From Anaspis maculata (lineage: Eukaryota > Arthropoda > Insecta > Coleoptera > Scraptiidae), in the NCBI GenBank assembly GCA_949128115.1, contig OX421963.1:58771306-58835305 (forward strand): a stretch of DNA of 64,000 nucleotides. Direction: 5' to 3'. Positions 55,458 through 64,000 of this stretch are shown here, piece after piece. The notes under the pieces were generated by a model that saw only the letters and a list, made by a program, of their open reading frames with translations, ran no database searches and had not been told where the DNA came from. The position numbers were made by a program, and so were the translations under genes. The stretch's first letter is position 1. Each line of letters opens with the position of its first letter.

Positions 55458-55971
55458 TGTTACGAGCGGCGATTCTCGAGTGCATTCTAGAGCACACCCG
55501 GTTTTTCTAGACGGTTCGCATTAGATCGCAGTGTACAAATTCGAAGCTCTAGTGCATTCCAGAACATACACGAAGACATTAACAGTTGAAATTTACGTGA
55601 CGACTCCAACAGTCAAGTAGGACACATCTGTCTATTGGGCGGAGATGCCGACTTCACAGCACGTTGGTAATACATGCGAAAGGTGTGGAATTTTTCAGGA
55701 GGCGCCTGGAAACCGAATGCCGGGTCATTGTAGAATCTGCTGGAGGATCGGTGGAAGATTCCAGAACAATAGTAGGAGCTATATAAAGCACCGATCCTCG
55801 GTTCCTTAGCCTGCGGACCAGTATTCAATTTAGAGCGATAGATAAAAGCGAGCAGTATCAGCGATATTCCCAAGCGTAAATAATTATTGTTGCAGTAACA
55901 AACAGTGTGTGTTTTAAAACAATCGTCTCAATCATGAACGAACCTAAACGCGAAATCCGTAATCCGTAACA
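55458..55971 (+). mobile_element. Solo LTR 2, same family as 5037-5552
   Basis: Starts TGTTACGAGCGGCGATTCT and ends AATCCGTAACA, matching LTR 1 throughout (TGCCGGGTCATTGTAGAAT, TATATAAAGCACCGATCCTC, AACAGTGTGTGTTTTAAAA, CATGAACGAACC). ATAT at 55454-55457 and 55972-55975 is a 4-bp target duplication. The LTR's polyadenylation hexamer is mutated to AACAAA. No internal sequence accompanies it, so it is a solo LTR. Confidence 0.85.
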
Positions 55972-57256
55972 ATATCTCAACTGGCTGCAACAATTTCGAC
56001 AGCACCTATGGTAGGTATGCTGTAGTAGTTGCATCAAAATAATTAAGTGATTCACAGCGCTCCAAGGATGCGTGCAAGTAGAAAACGTTGTTAGACTTGC
56101 CTTGATGTTGGAGCATGAGAACAACTTTCTTACTTACTTAGTATTAATTAATTGGAATTGGGAAATAAACAGTTAGTAAGAAAAGTCCTCTGATTAAGGA
56201 AAACTGGCATACTAATTCAAGTTTCTCCAGTATCAAAGTTCTCCATATAGTGGGGTCGGTACGCTTTTGAATACTGCACTTTTGAGTAGAGTTATGAAAC
56301 TTGGCACATAGTTTCTAGGGACCATATGAAGAAATTTCGCTCGATGTTCCAAAAAAAAATTCCGTCGGAATCCGTTATATGGTCTTTTTTTCTTAAAATG
56401 GCGTCCAAATTTTGAAAATTTGCTATCGGTCGTATAGTGGCGCGCAAAGTATCAATTCCTAATATTTTGACCGTAACGAGTTGATTAAGGCCACACCTGA
56501 CTCGATTCGTCTGATATTTTGGCAATTTGGGCTTTCTTTTCAAAATGGCAGCCAAACTTCGAAAGTTGAAATTTGGTCGTAAAGTGGTCTGCAAGGTATC
56601 AATTCTTGACATTTCGACCATCACAAGTCGATTAAAGTCTACTTCAACTCCATCCAACCTAAATTTTGGCCTCAATACTCAAGTATAGTGTTGATATTGA
56701 TTTTTTTTTAATCTTGAGAAGGGTTGTATTGTGAAAAATCACTTCTTGGACTTTCTGTGTGTCCAACATGTGAGTAATCCGGAGAGCAGAAACACTAAAT
56801 TTTTCCGAAGAAATAAAAGGCTCCCCACCCCACTGGCAAAACCTATTTCACGCATGTAAGAAACTGTCAAAACCATAGAAAATGTCAAAAGTACATACAT
56901 ATCAACTGCAAGTTGTTTCAGAATTTGTATTTGTGCTAAGAGATGAGTCAGGTTACATATTACGTTACCAGAAATAACAGTGAATGAGGAATCTGCGCTC
57001 TATCGCGTGTATTTGCTGTTTCGCAGTGGTGTTTGGGGGTTAGACTTCTCTCTGCCTCTCAGACCTCAGACTTCGATTTTATTCCATCAGTGTAGAAAAA
57101 ATGTTGCATGCTGTACTGTTTTCCTTGTCTATCACATTGGTGAAGAACAGAACTCTCACCTATTCTGAATCCCATTTTCACTTCTAATTCCTGTAGATGA
57201 TTTGAAGTAGGTGAATTTCTACATTTTGCATAATACTCGTTTTGTCACTTACCTTC

Positions 57257-57475
57257 GCACGCAAAAAAAAACGGAAACACTGAATTTCCTTTGAGACCTT
57301 AGTTTTTAGACTTCTAGTTGTGTAGTGGTGATGTTTGTTATGTATTTTGCGTGCACACTAGTGTGGTCAATGAACATGGATGAATGCATCAACCTCACAC
57401 AACTAGAAGTCTGGAAACTAGGACCTTAAAGTATTTTAGGTGTCTCCGTTTATTTTGCGTACATATACCAAGGTT
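57257..57475. mobile_element. Small foldback nested in the spacer of the 56.2-59.0 kb element
   Basis: GAGACCTTAGTTTTTAGACT and TCTAGTTGTGTAG (57290-57325) mirror CACACAACTAGAAGTC and TGGAAACTAGGACCTTAAAG (57397-57430). Outer ends GCACGCAAAAAAAAACGGAA and ACACTG mirror GTGTCTCCGTTTATTTTGCG. Loop about 57330-57395. Confidence 0.75.
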
Positions 57476-57588
57476 GAGAAAGAACTATGTACATAAGACG
57501 CTAAAGGTGTAATGCTTTTCTCGAAGGTATAATATTCTTCCTATCTATACTAAAAAATCCGATTGCGATTCAAGAACAGGTTTCAATA

Positions 57589-57774
57589 ATGAGGAACTTT
57601 ACGACTATAAGTGCAAAAAATCTAACACCGTACCTACATTTCTTGCCAAAAATGTGTCACATGGGACAAACTAAGACCCATAGGAGAGATCTTTGTGCCT
57701 TGGACACACTAGAAGCTTGCAGAAATGTTTATAAACAGTACTATGATTCAATAAGAGGTAGGTATACATTGTGA
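57589..57774 (+). CDS. Unrecognised 61-codon frame
   Basis: ATG-initiated frame with a mixed, protein-like middle (MGQTKTHRRDLCALDTLEAC, then RNVYKQYYDSIRG) followed by AGGTAGGTA, which could be a splice donor. It lies in the spacer of a foldback element and could be a captured exon or chance. Confidence 0.2.
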   Translation: MRNFTTISAKNLTPYLHFLPKMCHMGQTKTHRRDLCALDTLEACRNVYKQYYDSIRGRYTL

Positions 57775-59023
57775 TTGTCCTCTTCTCAAATCTCTTCAAG
57801 TACAACTCTTATCGACGTATAAGTCTGTAAAAACCGCCTATCTCGATTCCTTTCCGTTTTCCGTACATATTCAAACAACTTGCACTTCGAAATTTCTTGC
57901 GGTTTTGATGCCACGAGATCTTCACTGACAGGACTATAAATGGGAATTGAGGCCAAAATTTGAGTCAGGTCGAGTCGGGAAGGGTATTAATAGACTCGCA
58001 ATGGTCGAAATGTCCAGGAATGTATAGCTTATATACCTACCTTGTGTGCCCCTATACGACCACCTGCCGATTTTCGAAGTTTGGCTGTCATTTTGGGAAG
58101 AAGGCCTCGATGGCACCAATATCAACCGAATCGAGTCAGATGTGGCTTGAATTGACTCGTCATAGTCAAAAGGTTACGAGTTGATACTTCGTGCAAACGT
58201 GCAAATTTCTAGATGAATTGCAACCCCATATCAGCGCACAGTCAGATGCTCTAAATCAGTGGCCAGTGGGACGCTCTTTCATGCAGAAAATCAAACCTTG
58301 GAAGATTTTATTCCTAATCAACATGCCAAATTTCTTCTGCACTGATGAACATTTTCTGAAACAACTTATTGTAGTTGGTATGGTTGTCACAGTTTTATAC
58401 ATGCGTGAAATAGGTTTTGCCAATAGAAGGGGGGGGGGGGAAGCCTTTCATTTCTTCGGAAAAATGTAGTGATTCTGCTCTCTGGATTTACTCACATGTT
58501 GGACACACAGAAAGTCTAAGAAGTGATTTTCCACAATACAACCCTTCTCAAGATTAAAAAAAAATCAATATCAACACTATACTTGAGTATTGAGGCCAAA
58601 ATTTAGGTTGGATGGAGTCGAAGTAGGCTTTAATCGACTTGTCATGGTCGAAATGTCAAGAATTGATACTTTGCAGGCCACTATACGACCAAATTCCAAC
58701 TTTCGAAGTTTGGCTGTCATTTTGGAAAAAAGGCCCAAATGGCCAAAATATCAGACGGATCAAGTCAGGGGTGGCTTAAATCAACTCATTATGGTCCAAA
58801 TGTTAGGAATTGATACTTTGCGCGCCACTGTACGAGCAATCGCAAATTTTCAAAATTTGGACGCCATTTTGGAAAAAAAGCCTATATAACGGATTCCGAC
58901 GGAATTTTTTTTTGGAACATCGAGCGAAATTTCTTCTTATGGTCCCTAGAAACTATGTGCCAAGTTTTATAACTCTACTCAAAAGTGCAGTATCCAAGGG
59001 ATTTTCGTCGCGTACCGTCCCCA

Positions 59024-61741
59024 CTAATATTTTTGGACAAAAAAGAAACTGGCGCAAAAGGCGCAGGCACATGAAGAAGTTTGGCGTCCGGAAAGTCGGC
59101 GCGATCAGGTTCAGCTCGATGCCGCTTTGAATAATTAGTTAGTTTTTGCTATCACGACAATGTAGTGTGTAGCATGTAAAGGAGCAAGCCCAAAATCCGC
59201 CTGTCATTTTCCGGACAAAACTGCGAAAACTTTTTTATCGTTGGACACTGGGAACGCAACGTTTTGTGCCGGTCTAGTGACCGGACCGGAACGAAAGTGC
59301 CCCACCGATATAAATCCCAGAGGGCCGTGCGATGGAGGAGGTAAAATAAGGAGGCGGCGGCACTCAAGTATATAGCCTCGAAGATTGGGGGGAAAGGAGA
59401 GCCCACTGGAATCCTCCGGACGGATTCACTCCATTGTCTCCAACTATGCGACCTCTGATAGGTGGCATGCCATACAATGCAGTATTTCACTGCCGTCGTT
59501 CCTTTTGTTTTTTTTTCGCTGCTCTTCTGCGGCTGTTCTTACGGTGCCGTCATACTTTTCGGTTTGCACAATGGTCAAGGAACGCCTGGGCAAATCCAAT
59601 GGAGTTCTCGATCTATTTGATTCCTAATTACCGCACTGGATGCAGCCTCTTGCCGAAACTTTCCAAGTTACGGAAGGCGAGAGGAGTTTATCATGGTTTA
59701 GTTAGTCCTTGACAACTTTCTTGATGCACGTCTGCCATTTTACCACAACATGTATATCTCAAGTGATATGATAGAGCAAGTTGTGACAAATTGGTGTATT
59801 TTCGGGGCCAAAACTGTGATTTCAATGTTGAGGTTCAGGCGATGAGGAAGAGCACGGCAGGTCGATTTTGTTTTATTTGATGGGGTTTCTCCTAAAAATT
59901 ATAGACCAAAATTCAGGCAACTCCGTCTGTTGAGAACCGACCGAGATATCAATAAAAAGCAATGTCGAGGTGTTTGCCTGGTCGCCGGAGCGTAGGTCGA
60001 TTCCCGACGGGGAATGTTTACCCGGCAAGCTCTTAAACTGGGGCCAAGCACTAAAACACATTGCTTGTAGAGATATGTCAACAGCATTAAGATTCGGGGA
60101 CGAGGGTGAGGGTGAATATGTGTGCGTCTGTGTATGTGTGGTGTGTGTGTGTGTGTGTGTGAAACTCGGATAACCTGTAGACTCACTTTAAACTGGATCG
60201 AATACATTTGGACAGCGTCCTATCCGGAAGTCAAAATGATATTATAAAAATACTAAGTAAAATACACGCAAACACATGAATGAAAGATGGTATCAGTGTA
60301 CGAAATGAGCCTTAATAATATTTAGATAAGAACCTTTGTCTTTATGTACGATAGAGAACAGTGAAAGAAGAGAACTCGTTCTCGTAAGCAGAGTGATTAA
60401 ATTACCAATCATCTCATAAAGATGTTCTAGCGTGAAGAGGTGGAATAAATAATAATGTTAACAACAAAAATATAAGACGCAATAATTATTACCATTTTCA
60501 CTCATTCGTTTCTAATTTCCGTCAACAATAAATCTACGAATTGAGACCAGAACGAAATTCACCTCATCTGTCTGCGGAGAAAGGGGAATTTACGACTCTC
60601 CAACTCCTCTAAGGGAGGACAAGCGGGCGGACACAGACCACAAGTCAGGCGTATCCTGTTTGCGGCGCACGTGCTCCCTCCATACATGGAAGAATGCAAT
60701 GAAAACGTCTGCTTCTACAATCACATTACTCTCGTCGTTTCTTACGCAGTTTTTCAGAGTTTTGTTTTGCTTGTTGTTTGAGCCAATATGGACTGGGCTA
60801 ATTATTGAATAGGGCGCACTTTTAAGAAATTCAAAAAACATTTCATGTAGGAAATACAAAAGCAATCAAAACAAACAAACAGTAGCAAGAGGCACGATAT
60901 CCAATAATAATTAGAGCTCAAACAACAAATATGAAAATCGCTGTTGGCAACTCAAAAACTGAACCAGAAGCTCAGGCCGGTTTGCTCTAACGGTAAACGA
61001 TATTCACGCCTAACAATTCTGCATTTTGTGATACTGCAATGAAAGTTTCTCGGGCGGTGTGGTGTGTATTGACATTTTGGCCGCTCCCGGTAGAAAATCA
61101 AGAATCTAAAATTTGACGGCCTTGCAGAGAAATTAATATAATACAGCTTCCAGGTGGAACCTGAGGCCGTTTCATCATCCACACCGTTGAAGAAAACTTC
61201 ATCATTCTATATATTAATACAACAATAATCATACTTATCGAGATAAAACTTTGAAAAAGATAATGTTGAAAATATGTATGTAATGGTAAGTTGAGGTCAC
61301 TTCTTTGTTGAAATATAACACTGCAAAAGATTTGTTTTCATAAATGAATCAAGGATATGCGGATTTATCGACGATCACACAAAAACTACTTGACAATCTA
61401 TTTGTGGTCCAAAAAATATATATTTTTTTCAATTTGTTGACCAGGCAAAACATTTTTTTCCATAAGAAGAATGGAATTCACATGGAGAAAAATGTTATGA
61501 TGGTCAAGAACGGAGTTGTTCAAGTCCTGTACGGTAGATAGGTACTGAATGGTGCATGATGGTAAAAGTTCTGACATCTCGAAATTTTGAGAGGCCACCA
61601 GTCGCCCCCTAATGGACAAATTTTTGAGTGCTGCGAGTCAAATCACTTGAAATTCTATGTAGTTTGCATATGGCAAATTTCATTGCAGTATCACAAAATG
61701 CAAATCAGGGTCAGGGTCATTTTGCTAGTACTGCTGCAACT
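59024..61741. other. Unassigned interval
   Basis: Moderately GC-rich between 59030 and 59500, with frames on both strands and no motif. A (GT)n tract lies at about 60139-60162. A minus-strand frame at 60590-60865 (HVWREHVRRKQDTPDLWSVS) has normal composition but no recognised family. Bases 61590-61700 (GTGCTGCGAGTCAAATCAC, TTGCATATGGCAAATT) are a relative of the repeat at 16800 and 25030. Confidence 0.4.
60130..60162. repeat. (GT)n microsatellite
   Basis: TGTGTATGTGTGGTGTGTGT followed by further GT units. The complementary frames give Cys-Val or Thr-His runs. Confidence 0.9.
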
Positions 61742-62105
61742 AGTACGGGTTCGTTTATAATTGAGACGGTCGTTTTAAAACACACATTGTTTATTACTGC
61801 ATACTACAATAAATACACGCCAACAATTATTTACACTTAGGAATATTGCAGGTACTATTTCGCTCCTATCGCACTCGATTACTTCCGATTCAATACTACT
61901 GTCTAGGCCGATCCGTGGTGCTTATACATATATGCCTTCGACTTATTATATCGAATGTTCCATGGATCCTCCAGTAAATTCTACAGCATACGGTTTTTAG
62001 GTGACTCAAGGAAAATCCTACACATTTCGCGTGTAATTCCAACATGCGGTGAATCCGGCACCTCCGCCAAAATGGACAGATGTGTCTTGACCCACTGTTG
62101 AAGGC
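61742..62105 (-). mobile_element. Truncated, inverted copy of the solo-LTR family
   Basis: The minus strand reads GGCGGAGGTGCCGGATTCAC, ACACGCGAAATGTGTAGGAT, ATATATGTATAAGCACC, TAATCGAGTGCGATAGGAGC, AACAATGTGTGTTTTAAAAC and AACGAACCCGTAC, in the order of LTR 1. The last ~15 bp (TGTTACG side at the 3' end) and the first ~60-80 bp are missing or too diverged, and no flanking duplication is visible. The older, more diverged copy of the family. Confidence 0.8.
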
Positions 62106-62158
62106 TCCATTCAGTGCCTTCGGAAAACATGGAAGATTTTGGTTCTTCCACAGCCTCT

Positions 62159-62558
62159 CAGTGTCGTCTTTTGAACAAATGGGGCCTCGGGCACAAGGCA
62201 GTGAGGGGCCCCCTTATAAAGGTTTGTGAAAAAAGCATGCGAGTGCGGCGATTATTTAACAAACTTTTCTTTATGAAAATTTCGCGCGTTTTCAAAATTT
62301 TCGACAGAAAACCGGTCTTTTCTTGATTAGTTTAGTGGGATTGAGCGTCGTGGACTCTTGGGGGGTAAGGGGAGGAGCACGATCAGCTCAGAAAGTGCCA
62401 TAATTAAATAAACGTCGTAAACGGGATATACGTAAGAACAACATTTTTTGCAAAAAAATAGTCTTTACTTTTGGAACTTTCAGGGGGACTTGGGGGCCCC
62501 CAAAAAAGCCGGGGCCCTGGGCATAGGCCCTTCGGGCCCATGCCTAAAGACGGTACTG
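62159..62558. mobile_element. hAT-type MITE (400 bp), 8-bp TSD
   Basis: CAGCCTCT occurs at 62151-62158 and 62559-62566. The ends CAGTGTCGTCTTTTGAACAA and CCTAAAGACGGTACTG are imperfect inverted repeats (CAGTRYCGTCTTT), followed inward by GC-rich GGGGCC / GGGCCC blocks (GGCCCCCTTATA; GGGGGCCCCCAAAAAAGC), a layout common in hAT MITEs. No transposase. Confidence 0.88.
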
Positions 62559-62566
62559 CAGCCTCT

Positions 62567-63839
62567 GGATGGCTCTTGAGGTCAGCTGTCACACCAAACT
62601 CGTTGGCGCCATTTCTGGAATTGTCAAGTTCAGTCTCAAGTATATAAATCAAGTCCTTTGCTTAATTACAAAATGCATAGTTTAGGCGCTTATCCACCGG
62701 ACTATACGGCAAATGCGTTATTCAGGCATTGTCGTTAGCAGTAATAACCTATTTATGTGTAGATATGCAATTTTTTTCCTGGGTAACTAGTATATTTTTA
62801 AAGGTAAAGATACAGTTTATGCAATATTATACTATACTGAGTTCATCCCCAGTATGAATCGAGTGAAAAATGATTTCCCCAATTTCTCCTTTCCAAGGGC
62901 GTCGCGTGGCTGAACTCCCAGGCAACTAGAATCATGCTAGGGTTGGACGTACTAACGTACTATAGTTATAACTAATCTAGGAAGAATCATTTTAACGTCC
63001 TTTTATCAAAATGTTATTATTTGAATTTTTTCTTTCATTTCATTGCAACGAACGAACCACAATGTAACAAGTTGATGCTGAACTTCTAAGTGGGTGAAGG
63101 ACGCGCCTGATGGTGTGTGCGTGGGTGCGAGCGATAAAAATCAACTCCTTCAATTTCACATCATCACATCACATCCGAAAAAAACTACAGGTGGTGCTCA
63201 GCCACAAAGGCTAAACTTCCTATAATTATTACATGTTGTAGTTTGGTCAACCCGATAAAAAAAACTTGATCATCGAGGCTTAATGAAAGCGCGCGGATCG
63301 ACAGTTACCTTTTTAAAGTTCACCTTTTTGATGTCTGATGGTGTGGCATGTGAAGGATAGGTGTCAACGCGTCGGCATAATGGCGAGGTCAAATGGCAGA
63401 AAGTCTGAGAAAGATGCAGGGAAGGGTGATGCAGAAAGGGAATCCTGTTTTTACAACAGATCGTAAAAAGACATCCCCCAATGAAGCTGTTTGTCAAAGC
63501 GTTGGCTGCAGATGTCAGCACTCGCTTTTCGCGTCTCTCTCTCGTTTTGTCTCCTCCAGTAAACCAGCCACCACTACCAACACCTCCCCCACTTCTTCCA
63601 CCTTCTCCACCAGACACTTACTGGCTTAATATTGCCACCCGTGCGCCATACCGATTGTACGACGACAACCTCTTGCGGGGATGTCCCGGATGTCCCCAGG
63701 AACTGAGATAGGACTTCTCGATTGTTGCGTCATTCGCTTTAATATAAAATTTCTTTTTATTGGGGAGTCGTCCGAAATGAAAATAAAAGCACACCGATAA
63801 GCTCTTAATATAATGAATCGATCCACGACATATTATTAT
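62567..63839. other. Unassigned interval
   Basis: Contains the partner (62880-62980) of the repeat at 37212-37320. Frames at 63270-63711 lie on both strands over a CT/CCA-rich patch and are low complexity. No gene is supported. Confidence 0.35.
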
Positions 63840-63956
63840 AACGAGTGATCAAATGAATTTCTCCTCATGATTCCTGAAAATCTGGCCGAAAAACGTGGCT
63901 ACCAAGGAGACCGAGGCCTACTTTGAGAAGAAATTTATTCGATCACTCTTTATTAC
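63840..63956. mobile_element. Small foldback MITE (~117 bp)
   Basis: CGAGTGATCAAATGAATTTC with TCCTCA at the left mirrors TGAGAAGAAATTTATTCGATC and ACTC at the right (terminal GAGTGATC / GATCACTC). The loop is about 60 bp. Confidence 0.7.
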
Positions 63957-64000
63957 TGCAAATGAAAAAGTCAGACAGGTACCTGATGAACATAGATATT

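Larger units (their letters stand above)
56250..59023. mobile_element. Large foldback element (~2.77 kb, ~630-bp arms)
   Basis: GTGGGGTCGGTACGC at the left mirrors GCGTACCGTCCCCAC at the right, with TA outside each end. The arms (about 56250-56885 and 58385-59023) pair through ATACTGCACTTTTGAGTAGA, AAACTTGGCACATAGTTTCT, GACTTTCTGTGTGTCCAACATG (core CTGTGTGTCCAACATG) and AAACCTATTTCACGCATG. Within the arms a ~130-bp unit (GTCGAAATGTCAAGAATTGA, ACTATACGACC, TTTGGCTGTCATTTTGG) is repeated in tandem at about 58590-58720 and 58720-58870; further diverged units lie at 57944-58195 in the spacer. A G10 run is at about 58431. Non-coding. Confidence 0.85.

Noticed and set aside
5037..55971. The two direct LTRs as ends of one provirus
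   Set aside because: They are 50 kb apart, each has its own ATAT target duplication, and the interval holds unrelated elements.
56292..56675. 127-codon minus-strand frame and its partner at 58590-58889
   Set aside because: They are the same tandem ~130-bp repeat unit read in the two arms of a foldback; the shared peptide reflects repeat structure, not a protein.
63975..64000. CTGATGA at the right edge as a hammerhead start
   Set aside because: The window ends before stem II could be read, so nothing can be claimed.

Overview
The window looks like gene-poor, repeat-dense nuclear DNA of an insect. It is AT-rich, has no convincing multi-exon gene, and is packed with inverted-repeat DNA elements, non-LTR and Ty3/gypsy-type LTR remnants, hAT elements, a tRNA-headed SINE and satellites. 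The style suggests a large, transposon-rich genome such as a hemipteran, but nothing here fixes the species.

Layout. 0-5 kb: a foldback (793-1966), then two copies of a 75-bp-TIR element (A 1963-2894, B 2904-4859) lying head to head, each carrying the 3' end of an R1/I-type non-LTR ORF2. Copy B is split by a 1-kb insertion with a 9-bp target duplication. 5-6.2 kb: solo gypsy-type LTR, a gypsy reverse transcriptase fragment, and an inverted pair built on a hammerhead-ribozyme motif. 6.2-9.7 kb: mostly unassigned. 10.2-14 kb: a giant palindrome containing two further insertions. 14.2-15.2 kb: Jockey-type reverse transcriptase pseudogene. 15.2-20.4 kb: foldbacks, one (19.4-20.3 kb) carrying a tRNA-like Pol III cassette in each arm with a 5-bp TSD. 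21.6-28.1 kb: a microsatellite, a 35-bp minisatellite, a ~250-bp satellite, a foldback and a ~480-bp higher-order satellite with G-rich blocks every ~120 bp. 29-30 kb: THAP-like zinc-finger remnant and a SINE with a perfect 15-bp TSD. 30-41 kb: sparse small MITEs, a Q-rich reading frame, simple repeats. 41-48.5 kb: three hammerhead motifs, two hAT elements with perfect 8-bp TSDs, foldbacks. 49-59 kb: more foldbacks, two small hydrophobic minus-strand reading frames, and a second solo LTR. 59-64 kb: an inverted third LTR copy, a third hAT-like element and a small terminal MITE.

The strongest unusual signals are (i) four hammerhead self-cleaving ribozyme motifs of the kind known from Penelope-like elements and retrozymes, most sitting inside inverted-repeat pairs, two close to complete by hand folding; (ii) the abundance of long, near-palindromic elements able to give hairpin RNA; (iii) the phased G-run satellite; and (iv) the foldback carrying convergent tRNA-like promoters. 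Host genes, if any, are limited to weak candidates. All alignments were made by eye, so arm boundaries are accurate to about 10 bp except where a target duplication fixes them.
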